From Antiquaquibacter metalliresistens (GTDB lineage Bacteria > Actinomycetota > Actinomycetes > Actinomycetales > Microbacteriaceae): DNA of 64,000 nt. Below the pieces are notes generated by a model. The model worked only from the letters and a program-made list of their open reading frames with translations. It made no database searches and was not told where the DNA came from. The stretch is taken from positions 186,001 through 250,000 of the forward strand of contig NZ_JARGEM010000006.1 in assembly GCF_029211225.1 (NCBI RefSeq), written 5' to 3'. A program made the translations under genes and the position numbers. Below are positions 1 to 10,424 of the stretch, one piece after another; position 1 is the first letter of the stretch; each line of letters begins with the position of its first letter.

Positions 1-470
1 ATGCCCGCCTCGCGGAAATACTGCTCGTAGATCCGCTTCTGGCTGTCGGTCTCCACCGTCGAACCGGACTTCGAGGAGATCACGACGGCGGTGGTGGCGA
101 GCCGGTCGTTCAGCGCGGCGAGCACCTGGCCGGGATCCGTGGAGTCCAGCACGGTCAGCTCGACGCCGTAGGTGCGGGTGATCACCTCAGGGGCCAGCGA
201 CGATCCACCCATGCCACCCAGCACGATGTGGTCGACGCCCTGGTCGCGCAGCGAGTCCCGCAGCGCGTAGATGTCGTCGACCAGGGGGCGGGAGACGGAG
301 ACGGCCTCCACCCAGCCGAGGCGGATCGAGGCCTCGGCCTCGGCATCCGCACCCCACAGCGAGGCGTCGCTGCCCGTGATGCGGCTCGCGACCAGGTCCG
401 AGACAAGCTGCGGCACGACGCGGCGGACCGCGTGCTCGACATCGCTGCCGAGGGCGAGCTTGACGCTCAC
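1..470 (-). CDS. pgi: Glucose-6-phosphate isomerase (N-terminal part)
   Basis: Interconverts glucose-6-phosphate and fructose-6-phosphate in the cytoplasm, linking glycolysis to the pentose phosphate genes upstream. Only the first 156 codons are present; the rest lies beyond the left edge. Visible family motifs are a glycine-rich sugar-phosphate segment ([13 protein letters not shown], about residue 80) and a serine-rich SIS-type loop ([10 protein letters not shown], about residue 130). The GTG start at 470 overlaps the tal stop by 4 nt (GTGA), so translation is probably coupled and tkt-tal-pgi read as one operon. Identification is firm from these motifs and the context. Confidence 0.9.
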   Translation of the reverse strand, partial: MSVKLALGSDVEHAVRRVVPQLVSDLVASRITGSDASLWGADAEAEASIRLGWVEAVSVSRPLVDDIYALRDSLRDQGVDHIVLGGMGGSSLAPEVITRTYGVELTVLDSTDPGQVLAALNDRLATTAVVISSKSGSTVETDSQKRIYEQYFREAG

Positions 471-1582
471 TTGGCTGCCTCGAGCGCGGCGGAGACGGTG
501 TCGAGCAGCTCGTTCCACGAGACGATGAACTTCTCCACGCCCTCCGACTCCAGCAAGGCCGTCACCTCGTCGTAGGAGATGCCGAGCGCGGCGATCGCGT
601 CCAACTCGGCGCGTGCCGAGTCGTAGGCGCCGGTCACGGCGTCGCCGCGGATCTCACCGTGGTCGAAGGTGGCCTCGAGCGTCTTCTCGGGCATCGTGTT
701 CACGGTGTCGGGCACCGCGAGCTCGACCACGTACAGGGTGTCGGGCAGCGAGGGGTCCTTGACACCGGTGGAGGCCCAGAGCGGACGCTGGGTGTGCGCT
801 CCCTCAGCGAGCAGCGCCTTCGCGCGATCCGTGGCGAACGCCTCCGCGTACACCTGGTAGGCGAGACGGGCGTTGGCGACCCCGGCCTTGCTCTTGAGGG
901 CCCTCGCCTCGTCGGTGCCGATCGCGTCGAGACGCTTGTCGATCTCGGTGTCGACGCGCGAGACGAAGAACGAGGCGACCGAGCGGATCGTCGAGAGGTC
1001 GATACCGGCCGCCTTGGCCTTCTCCAGCCCCGCGAGATAGGCCTCGATGACCGCGCGGTGGCGGTCCAGGCTGAAGATCAGCGTCACGTTCACGCTGATC
1101 CCGGCGCCGATGGTCTCGGTGATCGCCTCAAGGCCCTCGACGGTCGCCGGGATCTTGATCATCGCGTTCGCACGGTCGACCTTGGCCCACAGCTGCTTGG
1201 CCTGCGCGATCGTGCCGGCGGCGTCGTGTGCGAGACCGGGCTCCACCTCGATGGAGACCCGACCGTCGCGACCGCCGGTGGCGTCGTAGACGGGCCGGAA
1301 GATGTCGCACGCCGCGGAGACGTCGTCCGTGGTGATCTCGAACACCGCATCGGTCACGGTCGTGCCGGCCGCTGCGAGCGTGGTGACCTGCGCATCGTAG
1401 GCGTCGCCCTTCGCCAGCGCCGTCGCGAAGATGGTGGGGTTGGTCGTCACGCCGACGACGTTGCGGTCGGCGATGAGCTTCTGCAGGCCGCCCGAGTCGA
1501 TGCGTTCACGGGAGAGGTCGTCGAGCCAGATGCTCACGCCGAGCTCGGAGAGCGCGGCCGTCGGGGTGGTGTCGGTGCTCAT
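467..1582 (-). CDS. tal: Transaldolase
   Basis: Transfers a dihydroxyacetone unit between sugar phosphates in the non-oxidative pentose phosphate pathway. The 371-aa product has the length of the actinobacterial transaldolase class. Motifs: [12 protein letters not shown] near the N-terminus, GVTTNPTIF (about residues 35-43), the Schiff-base lysine region [10 protein letters not shown], and [10 protein letters not shown]. The start is ATG 1582, matching family N-termini; longer upstream extensions are shadow sequence. It lies 26 nt after tkt and overlaps the pgi start, consistent with a tkt-tal-pgi operon. Confidence 0.96.
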   Translation of the reverse strand: MSTDTTPTAALSELGVSIWLDDLSRERIDSGGLQKLIADRNVVGVTTNPTIFATALAKGDAYDAQVTTLAAAGTTVTDAVFEITTDDVSAACDIFRPVYDATGGRDGRVSIEVEPGLAHDAAGTIAQAKQLWAKVDRANAMIKIPATVEGLEAITETIGAGISVNVTLIFSLDRHRAVIEAYLAGLEKAKAAGIDLSTIRSVASFFVSRVDTEIDKRLDAIGTDEARALKSKAGVANARLAYQVYAEAFATDRAKALLAEGAHTQRPLWASTGVKDPSLPDTLYVVELAVPDTVNTMPEKTLEATFDHGEIRGDAVTGAYDSARAELDAIAALGISYDEVTALLESEGVEKFIVSWNELLDTVSAALEAAK

Positions 1583-1608
1583 GGTGCTTCTTCTCTCTTT
1601 CGGCACGC

Positions 1609-3687
1609 TTACTGCGCGGCCAGCGATTCCTTGGCGGCGGCCACGGTGGCCTCGGTGGTGATCCCGAACTCGCGGAACAGGGTCTTGTAGTCGGCGGATG
1701 CACCGAAGTGCTCGATCGAGACGCTGCGGCCCCGCTCGCCGACGTAGCGCTCCCAGCCGAGACGCAGCCCGGCCTCGACCGAGACCCGGGCGGTGATGGC
1801 GGCGGGGAGCACGGACTCGCGGTACGCGGCATCCTGCTCCTCGAACCACTCGAGGCACGGGGCGGAAACGACGCGGGCCTGGATGCCCTCGGCCGCGAGC
1901 TGCTCACGGGCCTCCACGGCCAGCTGCACCTCCGAGCCGGTGGCGATGATGATCACGTCGGGCGAACCGTTCGGCGCATCGACGAGCACGTATGCGCCCT
2001 TGGCGGTGTTCGAGGCGTCCGCGAAGCCGTTCGCACCGCGTTCGAACACCGGGATGTTCTGGCGCGTCAGGGCGATGCCCGCCGGACCCTGCCGACGCTC
2101 GAGCATCGTCTTCCACGCCCAGGCCACCTCGTTGGCGTCGCCGGGACGCACGATGTCCAGACCCGGGATCGCGCGCAGCGACGCGAGCTGCTCGATCGGC
2201 TGGTGGGTGGGGCCGTCTTCACCGAGGGCGACGGAGTCGTGCGTCCACACGTAGATCGCCGGCGCCTTCATGAGCGCGGCCAGTCGAACCGCCGGGCGCA
2301 TGTAGTCGCTGAAGATGAGGAAGGTGCCGCCGTAGGGACGCGTGTTGCCGTGCAGCACGATGCCGTTGAGGATCGCGCCCATGGCGTGCTCGCGGATGCC
2401 GAAGTGCAGCGTGCGACCGTAGGGGTTGCCGTCCCACTCGTGCGTGGAGTGTTCGGTCGGAACGAACGACTCCGCACCCGCGATCGTCGTCAGGTTCGAC
2501 TCGGCGAGGTCGGCGGAGCCGCCCCAGAGCTCGGGGATGATCGCACCGAGCGCGCCGAGCACCTTGCCGCTCGCGGCGCGGGTGGAGACATCCTTGCCGG
2601 CCTCGAAGACCGGCAGTGCAGCCTCGACGCCGTCGGGCAGGGCACCGGTGAGCACCCGGTCGAGCAGCGCCTTGCGCTGCGGGTTGGCCGCGGCCCAGGC
2701 GTCGAACTGCACCTGCCAGGCCTCGTGCTCGGCCTTGCCGCGCTCGAGCGCCTTGCGCGTGTGCTCGATCACCGAAGGCTCGACGTCGAAGTTCTTGGCC
2801 GGGTCGAAGCCGAGCACCTCCTTGACGGCCGCGAGCTCCTCGGCACCGAGCGCCGAACCGTGGATCTTGCCGGTGTTCTGCTTCTTCGGGCTCGGCCAGC
2901 CGATGATCGTCTTCAGGATGATCAGGCTCGGCTTGTCGGTGACGGCCTTCGCCGCCTCGATGGCCGCGTACAGTTCGTGCACGTCCTCTTCGTAGACGCC
3001 GGTCTTCTTCCAGTCCACGACCTGCACGTGCCAGTGGTAGGCCTCGTAGCGCGCCCTCACGTCTTCGGTGAACGCGATGTTGGTGTCGTCCTCGATCGAG
3101 ATCTGGTTCGAGTCGTAGATGGCGATCAGGTTGCCGAGCTGCTGGTGTCCCGCGAGCGAGGACGCCTCGCTCGAGACGCCCTCCTGCAGGTCGCCGTCAC
3201 CGGCGATGACGTAGACGAAGTGGTCGAACGGGCTCGTGCCGGCCGGGGCGTCCGGGTCGAACAGGCCGCGCTCGTAGCGAGAGGCGTAGGCGAAGCCCAC
3301 CGACGACGAGATGCCCTGACCGAGCGGGCCAGTGGTGATCTCCACCCCGTCGGTGTGACCGTACTCGGGGTGGCCGGGGGTCTTCGAACCCCAGGTGCGC
3401 AGCGCCTCGAGGTCGTCGAGTTCGAGGCCGTAGCCGCCGAAGTACAGCTGTACGTACTGGGTGAGCGAGCTGTGACCGGCGGAGAGGATGAAGCGGTCGC
3501 GACCGATCCACTCGTTGTCGGCCGGGTCGCGGCGCATGACCTTCTGAAAGAGCAGGTACGCGGCGGGAGCGAGGCTCATCGCGGTGCCGGGATGCCCGTT
3601 GCCGACCTTCTCGACGGCATCCGCCGCGAGGATCCGAGCGGTGTCGACCGCTCGCGAATCGATGGGTTCCCACTGGAGATCTGCCAC
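1609..3687 (-). CDS. tkt: Transketolase
   Basis: Thiamine-diphosphate enzyme moving two-carbon ketol units between sugar phosphates in the cytoplasm. The 692-aa product shows [11 protein letters not shown] (about residues 28-38), the ThDP/metal motif GDGDLQEG (163-170) followed by the usual Asn (YDSNQIS), and the pyrimidine-domain segment FGIREHAMG. The GTG at 3687 is chosen because an AAGAAGGG Shine-Dalgarno sits about 8 nt upstream and the protein then starts ADLQWEPID like relatives; a longer in-frame extension to 3786 lacks family similarity. First gene of the tkt-tal-pgi operon. Confidence 0.96.
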   Translation of the reverse strand: MADLQWEPIDSRAVDTARILAADAVEKVGNGHPGTAMSLAPAAYLLFQKVMRRDPADNEWIGRDRFILSAGHSSLTQYVQLYFGGYGLELDDLEALRTWGSKTPGHPEYGHTDGVEITTGPLGQGISSSVGFAYASRYERGLFDPDAPAGTSPFDHFVYVIAGDGDLQEGVSSEASSLAGHQQLGNLIAIYDSNQISIEDDTNIAFTEDVRARYEAYHWHVQVVDWKKTGVYEEDVHELYAAIEAAKAVTDKPSLIILKTIIGWPSPKKQNTGKIHGSALGAEELAAVKEVLGFDPAKNFDVEPSVIEHTRKALERGKAEHEAWQVQFDAWAAANPQRKALLDRVLTGALPDGVEAALPVFEAGKDVSTRAASGKVLGALGAIIPELWGGSADLAESNLTTIAGAESFVPTEHSTHEWDGNPYGRTLHFGIREHAMGAILNGIVLHGNTRPYGGTFLIFSDYMRPAVRLAALMKAPAIYVWTHDSVALGEDGPTHQPIEQLASLRAIPGLDIVRPGDANEVAWAWKTMLERRQGPAGIALTRQNIPVFERGANGFADASNTAKGAYVLVDAPNGSPDVIIIATGSEVQLAVEAREQLAAEGIQARVVSAPCLEWFEEQDAAYRESVLPAAITARVSVEAGLRLGWERYVGERGRSVSIEHFGASADYKTLFREFGITTEATVAAAKESLAAQ

Positions 3688-3831
3688 TGACGATGACCCT
3701 TCTTGATACGGCGCCCTTGGTGTCGGGGGCGTCCGGAACGGTGCCTGCCTGGCGGCGGCGGCGGTCCGTGGGCAGCCCGGGTTCACGAATGGGCTTCTGG
3801 GCTTTGGTGCCGACGGGTGGCAGGCAGTCCA

Positions 3832-3837
3832 AGTATA
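3832..3837 (-). promoter_or_regulatory. Probable -10 element of the tkt-tal-pgi operon
   Basis: TATACT on the minus strand is the best -10 match between tkt and ctaB. It would give a 5' leader of roughly 140 nt before the tkt GTG. No clear -35 is visible. Confidence 0.4.
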
Positions 3838-3905
3838 GGGAACCTCCAGGATCGGAGCGGGAGGAGGGCGGTGACCGTGATGTCGTGACCTAGAATCGAG
3901 GCATC

Positions 3906-4826
3906 ATGGATGTTCTGGTCGAGTCCGCGCCGCCCGTCGACCGGATCGGTTTTCTGCGCAAGGTGAAGGCGTACGTCGGGCTGACCAAGCCTCGCGTGAT
4001 CGAACTGCTGCTCATCACGACCGCGCCGGTGATGATCCTCGCGGCCAACGGCATCCCGGACCTCTGGCTCGTGCTCGCCACGCTCATCGGCGGTTCGCTC
4101 AGCGCCGCCTCGGCGAACGCATTCAACTGCTACATCGACCGCGACATCGACCGTGTGATGAACCGCACCAGCAAGCGGCCGCTCGTCACGGGGGAGTTGA
4201 GCGACCGCGAGGCGCTGGTGTTCGCCTGGGTGGTCGGCGTGCTCTCGGTCGTCTGGCTCGGCCTGCTCGTCAACTGGCTCGCCGCCGCGCTCTCGCTCGC
4301 CGCGATCCTGTTCTACGTCTTCGTCTACACCCTGCTGCTCAAGCGCCGCACGCCGCAGAACATCATCTGGGGCGGCATCGCCGGCTGCATGCCCGTGCTC
4401 ATCGGGTGGGCCGCGGTGACCGAGTCGCTCACCTGGACCCCGGTCGTGCTGTTCGGCATCGTGTTCCTCTGGACGCCCCCGCACTACTGGCCGTTGTCGA
4501 TGAAGTACCGCGCGGACTACCAGTCGGTGAACGTGCCGATGCTCGCGGTGGTGCGCGGTCGCACGCAGGTCGGCCTGCAGGTCGTGCTCTACGCGTGGGC
4601 GACGGTGGCGTGCTCGCTGCTGCTGATCCCGGTGGCCGGCATGGGCATCCTGTACACCGTCGTGGCGATCGGATCCGGCGCGTGGTTCGTGATCGAGTCC
4701 CACCGCCTGTACGCCACCGCGATCAGGCACGGCGAGGTTCGCCCGATGCGGGTGTTCCACAGCTCGATCAGCTACCTGACCCTCGTGTTCCTCGCGGTCG
4801 GAATCGACCCGCTGCTGCCGTTCTGA
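3906..4826 (+). CDS. ctaB: Protoheme IX farnesyltransferase (heme O synthase)
   Basis: Adds a farnesyl group to protoheme, making heme O for the aa3 cytochrome oxidase. The 306-aa polytopic membrane protein belongs to the UbiA prenyltransferase family; the first polyprenyl/Mg motif is visible as [15 protein letters not shown] (about residues 75-89). Multiple hydrophobic helices follow. A TAGAAT -10 at 3891-3896 ends 9 nt before the ATG, so the mRNA is probably leaderless. It is divergent from tkt and lies near ctaA, which performs the next step in heme A synthesis. Confidence 0.95.
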   Translation: MDVLVESAPPVDRIGFLRKVKAYVGLTKPRVIELLLITTAPVMILAANGIPDLWLVLATLIGGSLSAASANAFNCYIDRDIDRVMNRTSKRPLVTGELSDREALVFAWVVGVLSVVWLGLLVNWLAAALSLAAILFYVFVYTLLLKRRTPQNIIWGGIAGCMPVLIGWAAVTESLTWTPVVLFGIVFLWTPPHYWPLSMKYRADYQSVNVPMLAVVRGRTQVGLQVVLYAWATVACSLLLIPVAGMGILYTVVAIGSGAWFVIESHRLYATAIRHGEVRPMRVFHSSISYLTLVFLAVGIDPLLPF

Positions 4827-4841
4827 TCCCGCCCGCGGCGG

Positions 4842-5546
4842 CTATTGGTGCAGCCGCTGATGGGAGTCGTCGAAGGTGATCGAGTCGGCGGTGACACCCA
4901 CGAGCCCGAGCGTCACCCGCAGCAGCCGTGGGGGCAACTCGTCTCCCGGCGGCGGGGTGGGCGCCAGCAGGCTGATCCCGAGACCGTCGAGCAGGGTCGC
5001 CGTGAGCGAGTCGACGTAAACCTGCACGTGGCCGTCGAGGGTCATGGTCGTCGCGGTGCTCACGAGCGACGGGCCGGTGGCGTGGCGCACGTCCAGCAGG
5101 AAGTCGGTGATCACGATGCGATCCGCCACGAGCTTGAGCACGGGCGCCTGACGTCCGTCGGCGAGCGGGACCGTGACGGCGCTCACCGATCGCAGCCCGC
5201 TGAACGAGATCGAGGAGCCCCCCAGTTGCGCCGCCGGGAGCGTCATGATCGGTGCACCCGGGTCGGGGGCGAGCACGACCGGAAGCCCACCGAGCGCCGG
5301 AGCGTCGTCGGGCACCGGCTCCCCGCCGTTGAGCAGCTCGCCCAGGATGCCGCCGACATCGACCGGCGGCACGATCGGCGTATCGCTCGGCGGATCGACC
5401 TCCGGGGAGCACGTCATGATCAGCGGGATGCACAGCGCCGCGGCGTGAATCGGTGCGGCGCCGAGCACGCCGAAGCCGACGGCGACGCACAGCGCGCTCA
5501 GCATGACGACGCCGCCGCCGTGGCGGGCGCGGCGGCGAGGGCTCAC
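4842..5546 (-). CDS. Secreted/anchored protein of unknown function (DUF6230/DUF6114 operon, third gene)
   Basis: I do not recognise a named family. The GTG at 5546 overlaps the stop of the DUF6114 gene (GTGA). The 234-aa product begins with a basic stretch and a hydrophobic segment (LSALCVAVGFGVLGAA), consistent with a signal peptide, then a Pro/Asp-rich linker and a beta-rich C-terminal half (VITDFLLDV, TMTLDGHVQVYV). That half resembles the C-terminal half of the DUF6230 protein two genes upstream, by eye only. Predicted to act outside the membrane with its two operon partners. Confidence 0.7.
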   Translation of the reverse strand: MSPRRRARHGGGVVMLSALCVAVGFGVLGAAPIHAAALCIPLIMTCSPEVDPPSDTPIVPPVDVGGILGELLNGGEPVPDDAPALGGLPVVLAPDPGAPIMTLPAAQLGGSSISFSGLRSVSAVTVPLADGRQAPVLKLVADRIVITDFLLDVRHATGPSLVSTATTMTLDGHVQVYVDSLTATLLDGLGISLLAPTPPPGDELPPRLLRVTLGLVGVTADSITFDDSHQRLHQ

Positions 5547-5968
5547 CGGCCCGGCGCGACGGGGCGCACGATGGCGGCTCGCGCGGCCGCATCCGTCGTG
5601 TCGTCGGCCGCGGCATCCGTGGTCCTGGGTGCCCAGGCGACGGTGAGGACCCCACCGACCGATCCCAGCAGCATGCCGAGGAAGAACCCCCCGAGGTTGA
5701 CGCCCACCAGCGAGTACACCGTCACCACGAGGGAGATGACACCGTAGAACACCCGATGCACGGGCATGAGCACGGCCAGGGTACCGAGCACGACGAGCAT
5801 CACGGGGATGAGGGTGGCCTGGAAGCCTTCGATACCCAGCTGTACGTGGATGTTGCCGAGGTCGAGCTGGCTTGAGAAGAACATCTCGACGCCGGCGAGC
5901 ACCGTCAGCAGGCCACCGACGAATGGCCGGTCGCGCATCCACTGCCGGATCCCCGGACTCAGAAGCAT
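5543..5968 (-). CDS. DUF6114 membrane protein
   Basis: A 141-aa integral membrane protein with about four hydrophobic segments. The family is known from actinobacteria as the regular partner of DUF6230 proteins; function unknown. The start ATG at 5968 lies inside the last codons of the DUF6230 gene (10-nt overlap), and its own stop overlaps the next start, so the three genes are tightly coupled. The N-terminal PGIRQWMRDRPFVGG and the helix motif GGFFLGMLLGSVGG fit the family. The Ala/Asp-rich C-terminal tail is probably cytoplasmic. Confidence 0.8.
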   Translation of the reverse strand: MLLSPGIRQWMRDRPFVGGLLTVLAGVEMFFSSQLDLGNIHVQLGIEGFQATLIPVMLVVLGTLAVLMPVHRVFYGVISLVVTVYSLVGVNLGGFFLGMLLGSVGGVLTVAWAPRTTDAAADDTTDAAARAAIVRPVAPGR

Positions 5969-6555
5969 GACGTGCTCCCATCGGTCAGTTCGACGTGCAT
6001 TCCGTTGAGTGTGAAGACGGAAGCCTGTGTGCTCCACGCGGTCTGCTGCAGGCCGCTGATGGTGATGGTGTCGGCATCCTGCGCGAAACTGCCGGCGTCG
6101 CCCTTGGCGGCGGTGTTCACCGTCGAGGCGTCGACGCCGATCCGGATGTTGCCGAAGCTCGAGTCGCCCTTGAGATCCGTCATGCCGATCTGCAGGTCGG
6201 TCGCGGTCGCCGGCGTTCCGGCCCCACCCGCGGTGATCCTGAGGCCGACCGGGCCGAGCGGCGTCTCGGTGACGACCGACTGGCACAGGCCCGTGAGACT
6301 CGCGGAGGCGATGTTGGCGATGGCGACCTGGCGCGGTGTGCCCGCGGTGTCGTTCGCGACGCCCGCGTACTGCGAGAAGCCCGTGCCCTCGAGCAGTTCT
6401 GCGCTGATCTGGAACTGACTGCCGGAGACGGCGAATGACACCGGCACCGCACCCTGTGCGACCCCGGCCATGAGCACGGTGCTGACGACGGCGACGGGCA
6501 CGGCCGCGATCGCGATCCGTCCCGCGTGCGTCGTGGTGAGTCGCTTGACTGGCAT
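5959..6555 (-). CDS. DUF6230 family exported protein
   Basis: A 198-aa protein with an N-terminal hydrophobic signal or anchor (about residues 12-32) and a beta-rich, Ser/Thr-rich exported domain. Two cysteines (in LTGLCQSV and the C-terminal SCF) could form a disulfide outside the cell. The ATG at 6555 is preceded by a strong GAGGAGG ribosome-binding site. First gene of a three-gene unit with DUF6114 and a second exported protein. Family assignment is from resemblance to the DUF6230/DUF6114 pairs of actinobacteria; no biochemical role is known to me. Confidence 0.8.
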   Translation of the reverse strand: MPVKRLTTTHAGRIAIAAVPVAVVSTVLMAGVAQGAVPVSFAVSGSQFQISAELLEGTGFSQYAGVANDTAGTPRQVAIANIASASLTGLCQSVVTETPLGPVGLRITAGGAGTPATATDLQIGMTDLKGDSSFGNIRIGVDASTVNTAAKGDAGSFAQDADTITISGLQQTAWSTQASVFTLNGMHVELTDGSTSCF

Positions 6556-6667
6556 GTGATCCTCCTCGATCCGGCCGCAGTCGGCCTTCGGCGCGCTGGC
6601 GGCGCCTTCCACTCAAAGAGGACCGGTGTTCCTGCGAACTATGACGCCGCTCGCCGGACGAAAATTC

Positions 6668-7585
6668 TCAGCCGGCGGTCGCGGAGTCGTCACGCAAGGC
6701 CAGCACCACCGCGGTCATCGCGCCGCCGAGGCAGACCGCGAGCACCATGTGGATGCCCACGAGCACCTCGGGAAGTCCGAGGCGCGCCTGGGCGAGCCCC
6801 ACCACGATCTGCGCAGCCTCGATGCCGAGCAGCACGAGGGCGAGCCGCAGCAGTCGCCCCTGTCCCAGGCGCCAGGCGCCGAGCACGAGCACGATCGTCG
6901 CGGCGAGAGTGGCGTAGGCCGGCCAGCTGTGCACGTGCTGCAACAGCTCCGAGTTCAGACCGTTGCGCGCGGCGCCGCCGTCGCCGGCGTGCGGACCGGA
7001 CCCGGTCGTGACGATGCCGACCAGAATCGTCACGCTCACCAGCGCCGTCGCGGCATAGGCCAGGACCAGGTACCAGGCGGGCAGGGCGAGCCGCGGGCCG
7101 CGCGGCCCGGTGAACACGCGGTAGACGAGCACCGTGGCCAGTGCCACGAGCACAGCGGAGACCACGAAATGCAGCCCGACCACATAGGGGTTCAGGTTGG
7201 TAAGCACCGTGATGCCCCCCACTACCCCCTGCGCCGGAATGCCGAGCCCCAACGCCAGGGCCAGGGCGAACAGCTCCGGACGGGTGCGGCGCTGCCGCAC
7301 CACGAACAGGAACATCGCGATCGCGATGGCTATGAGCACGAACGTCAGGAGCCGATTGCCGAACTCGATGGCACCATGGATGCCCATCTCCGGCGTCGCG
7401 ACGAACGATCCGTCGGTGCACCGCGGCCAGGTGGGGCAGCCGAGACCCGAGCCGGTGAGACGCACGGCACCGCCGGTGCCGACGATGAGGATCTGCGAGA
7501 CCAGCGAGAGCACCGCGGTGATGCGAACCCTGCGATCGACGGTGTCGGGCAGTGCCCGCACCCATCCTGCCGTGCTGACACTCAT
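6668..7585 (-). CDS. ctaA: Heme A synthase
   Basis: Oxidises the C8 methyl of heme O to heme A, completing the pathway begun by ctaB. The 305-aa product has eight hydrophobic segments and conserved heme-ligand regions (GIHGAIEFGNRLLT, LHFVVSAVLV, LLQHVHSWPAY, GIHMVLA). A Cys pair in the first outside loop (GLGCPTWPRC, about residues 48-57) matches the CtaA-type enzymes with a loop disulfide. ATG 7585 is the natural start. A TAGGAT -10 on the minus strand near 7615-7620 would give a short leader. Divergent from the suf operon. Confidence 0.94.
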   Translation of the reverse strand: MSVSTAGWVRALPDTVDRRVRITAVLSLVSQILIVGTGGAVRLTGSGLGCPTWPRCTDGSFVATPEMGIHGAIEFGNRLLTFVLIAIAIAMFLFVVRQRRTRPELFALALALGLGIPAQGVVGGITVLTNLNPYVVGLHFVVSAVLVALATVLVYRVFTGPRGPRLALPAWYLVLAYAATALVSVTILVGIVTTGSGPHAGDGGAARNGLNSELLQHVHSWPAYATLAATIVLVLGAWRLGQGRLLRLALVLLGIEAAQIVVGLAQARLGLPEVLVGIHMVLAVCLGGAMTAVVLALRDDSATAG

Positions 7586-7670
7586 TCTCGGTTCCCGTCA
7601 CTGTCGAAGCGGCTTCCATCCTACGAGGGCAATCGCGTCCGCCACGCTGCCCTTTCCCGGCCCGGCCCTG

Positions 7671-7856
7671 TAGAATCTGATGGTTCTGCGAAACGCAGCC
7701 CCTTCCCGGGAGATCGACGTCGATGCGGGGGAGTCTCCTCCCCGAGTGCTCCCGTTCCGGGCGCACCGACACGGTGGCAGCACCGGAGAGAACTGCAGCA
7801 GGGGAATGCCGCGGCGGCCCGTCAGGTTCGACCCGGCAAGGAAACGAGGTAATCCA
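7671..7856 (+). promoter_or_regulatory. suf operon promoter and structured 5' leader
   Basis: A TAGAAT -10 at 7671-7676 predicts transcription starting near 7683 and a leader of about 170 nt, unusually long for this window. It can fold into several hairpins: GGGGAG/CTCCCC with a 4-nt loop (about 7726-7741) and CACCG/CGGTG with a 3-nt loop near 7768-7780. A GAGGT Shine-Dalgarno precedes the sufB ATG. No known riboswitch core was recognised. No sufR-type repressor gene is adjacent. Confidence 0.5.
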
Positions 7857-9275
7857 ATGTCTGACGTACTGATCGATCGCCCCGAGCTCAACGGCCTGGG
7901 GCAGTACGAGTTCGGCTGGTCGGATTCCGATGTGGCCGGGTCATCCGCCCGTCGCGGAATCGACGAGGACGTCGTCAAGGACATCTCGAAACTCAAGAAC
8001 GAGCCGGAATCGATGCTGAAGACCCGCCTGAGCGGGCTCAAGCAGTTCTTCCGCAAGCCCATGCCCACGTGGGGCGCCGACCTCTCGGGCATCGACTTCG
8101 ACAACATCAAGTACTTCGTGCGCTCCACCGAGAAGCAGGCGCAGACCTGGGAGGACCTCCCGGAGGACATCCGCAACACCTACGAGAAGCTCGGCATCCC
8201 GGAGGCGGAGCGCAAGCGTCTGGTCTCCGGCGTCGCAGCGCAGTACGAGTCCGAGGTCGTCTTCCACTCGATCAACGAAGAGCTCGAGCGCCAGGGCGTC
8301 ATCTTCATGGACACGGACACGGCGCTGCGCGAGCACCCCGAGTTCTTCGAGGAGTACTTCGGCACGGTCATCCCCGCCGGCGACAACAAGTTCGCGGCGC
8401 TGAACACCGCCGTGTGGTCGGGTGGATCGTTCGTGTACGTGCCCAAGGGCGTGCACGTGGAGATCCCGCTGCAGGCCTACTTCCGCATCAACACCGAGAA
8501 CATGGGTCAGTTCGAGCGCACGCTGATCATCGCGGACGAGGGCTCGTACGTGCACTACATCGAGGGATGCACCGCGCCGATCTACAAGAGCGACTCCCTG
8601 CACTCGGCCGTCGTCGAGATCATCGTGAAGAAGAACGCCCGCGTTCGCTACACGACGATCCAGAACTGGTCGAACAACGTCTACAACCTGGTCACCAAGC
8701 GCGCGATCGCTCACGAGGGCGCCACCATGGAGTGGATCGACGGCAACATCGGTTCCAAGGTCACCATGAAGTACCCGAGCATCTTCCTGGTGGGCGAGCA
8801 CGCCAAGGGCGAGACGCTCTCGGTCGCATTCGCGGGCCCCGGCCAGCACCAGGACGCCGGCGCGAAGATGATCCACATGGCGCCGTACACGACCTCCTCG
8901 ATCGTCTCGAAGTCGATCGCACGCGGCGGTGGTCGGGCCGGCTACCGCGGCGAGGTGCGCGTGGATGCCAAGGCGCACCACTCGGCGAACACCGTGCGCT
9001 GCGACGCCCTCCTGGTGGACACCATCTCGCGTTCCGACACCTACCCGGCCATCGACATCCGTGTCGACGACGTGCAGCTGGGACACGAGGCCACGGTCTC
9101 GCGGGTGAGCGCGGAACAGCTCTTCTACCTGCAGTCCCGCGGCATGCCGGAGGACGAGGCCATGGCCATGATCGTCCGGGGCTTCATCGAGCCGATCGCT
9201 CGCGAACTGCCCATGGAATACGCACTCGAACTCAACAAGCTCATCGAGATGAGCATGGAAGGCTCTGTCGGCTAG
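7857..9275 (+). CDS. sufB: Fe-S cluster scaffold protein SufB
   Basis: Core of the SufBCD complex that assembles Fe-S clusters on a beta-helix scaffold in the cytoplasm. The 472-aa product has the family's C-terminal signature ([20 protein letters not shown]) and the cysteine-bearing segment [18 protein letters not shown], with conserved [12 protein letters not shown] around residue 235. ATG 7857 is chosen over an open in-frame upstream extension because it matches family N-termini and has a GAGGT site. sufD begins immediately at its stop codon. Confidence 0.96.
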   Translation: MSDVLIDRPELNGLGQYEFGWSDSDVAGSSARRGIDEDVVKDISKLKNEPESMLKTRLSGLKQFFRKPMPTWGADLSGIDFDNIKYFVRSTEKQAQTWEDLPEDIRNTYEKLGIPEAERKRLVSGVAAQYESEVVFHSINEELERQGVIFMDTDTALREHPEFFEEYFGTVIPAGDNKFAALNTAVWSGGSFVYVPKGVHVEIPLQAYFRINTENMGQFERTLIIADEGSYVHYIEGCTAPIYKSDSLHSAVVEIIVKKNARVRYTTIQNWSNNVYNLVTKRAIAHEGATMEWIDGNIGSKVTMKYPSIFLVGEHAKGETLSVAFAGPGQHQDAGAKMIHMAPYTTSSIVSKSIARGGGRAGYRGEVRVDAKAHHSANTVRCDALLVDTISRSDTYPAIDIRVDDVQLGHEATVSRVSAEQLFYLQSRGMPEDEAMAMIVRGFIEPIARELPMEYALELNKLIEMSMEGSVG

Positions 9276-10424
9276 ATGTCGTTGCTCACCGAAGGCCAGC
9301 ACGGGCTCACCGCCCACAGCGACGGGCCGGTCCCAGTACAGACGCGCTCGGAGCGCTTCACCTCCGTGGACCCCGCGGACTTCGCGCCCGTCACCGGACT
9401 CGAACTCGAGTGGAAGCTCACGCCCGTGGCCGCCGTGCGCGAGCTCGTCGAGGGTGTGCTCGACGGAGCGCCCTACGAGGCGGCGGGGGAGTCGATCGAG
9501 TGGATCCCGCGCACGGACCCGCGCATCGGTTCCGCGGGCCTGCCCGAGGAGCGCGCATCCGCGAACGCCTGGTCGAGCTTCGAGCAGGCCCTGGCCGTCA
9601 CGCTCGACTCCGAGGAGCATCGGGATGTCACGATCCACCGCTCCGGTCTCGGCACAGCACCTCGGGCCGCCCACACCGTGATCACCGCCGCGCCGAACGC
9701 GCGCGGCACCGTGATCCTGCAGTCGACCGGGCCGGCGGTGCTGAGCGAGAACGTCGAGATCGTCGTCGGCGACGGCGCCGACCTCACCGTGGTGAGCCTG
9801 CAGGAGTGGGATGACGAGGCGCTGCACCTGGCCAGCCACTTCGCGACCGTCGGGCGTGGCGCCAAGCTCAAGCACATCGTGGTCTCGCTCGGCGGCGCGG
9901 TCGTGCGTGTGAACCCCTCCGTGCACCTTGCTGGCGAGGGGGCGGAGGGCGAGCTCTACGGGCTCTACTTCGCCGACGCCGGCCAGCACATCGAGCAGCG
10001 CGTGTACCTGCATCACCTCGGCCCGAATACCAAGGGGCGCGTCAACTACAAGGGCGCACTGCAGGGCGCCGGTGCGCGCACTGTCTGGGTGGGCGACGTG
10101 CTCATCGGGCGCGAGGCGAGCGGCACCGACAGCTACGAGCAGAACCGCAACCTCGTGCTCACGGAGGGCACGCGCGCGGACTCCATTCCGAACCTCGAGA
10201 TCGAGACCGGCGACATCCTGGGTGCCGGCCACGCGAGCGCGACCGGCCGCTTCGACGACGAGCAGCTGTTCTACCTGCAGGCCCGCGGCATCCCCGAGGC
10301 CGAGGCCCGACGACTCGTGGTGATCGGCTTCCTCGCCGAGATCGTGCAGAAGGTCGGCAATGCCGAGCTCGAGGCGCGACTGCACGAGGCGATCGAGCAG
10401 GAGCTCGCGGGAGGCGCCCGATGA
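9276..10424 (+). CDS. sufD: Fe-S cluster assembly protein SufD
   Basis: Partner of SufB in the SufBC2D scaffold. The 382-aa product carries the shared SufBD beta-helix core with GRVNYKGALQGAGARTVWVG and the C-terminal motif FYLQARGIPEAEARRLVVIGF, paralogous to that of SufB. The N-terminal third is less conserved, as usual for SufD. The start codon abuts the sufB stop (TAGATG) and its own stop overlaps the ferredoxin start by 4 nt, indicating translational coupling. Confidence 0.95.
   Translation: MSLLTEGQHGLTAHSDGPVPVQTRSERFTSVDPADFAPVTGLELEWKLTPVAAVRELVEGVLDGAPYEAAGESIEWIPRTDPRIGSAGLPEERASANAWSSFEQALAVTLDSEEHRDVTIHRSGLGTAPRAAHTVITAAPNARGTVILQSTGPAVLSENVEIVVGDGADLTVVSLQEWDDEALHLASHFATVGRGAKLKHIVVSLGGAVVRVNPSVHLAGEGAEGELYGLYFADAGQHIEQRVYLHHLGPNTKGRVNYKGALQGAGARTVWVGDVLIGREASGTDSYEQNRNLVLTEGTRADSIPNLEIETGDILGAGHASATGRFDDEQLFYLQARGIPEAEARRLVVIGFLAEIVQKVGNAELEARLHEAIEQELAGGAR

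Noticed and set aside
7677-7856. A known riboswitch (cobalamin, TPP, FMN, SAM) in the suf leader
   Set aside because: None of the conserved cores could be found; kept only as an unclassified structured leader.
7941-10385. An 814-codon open frame antisense to sufB-sufD
   Set aside because: Codon-bias artefact; the sense strand carries complete SufB and SufD.
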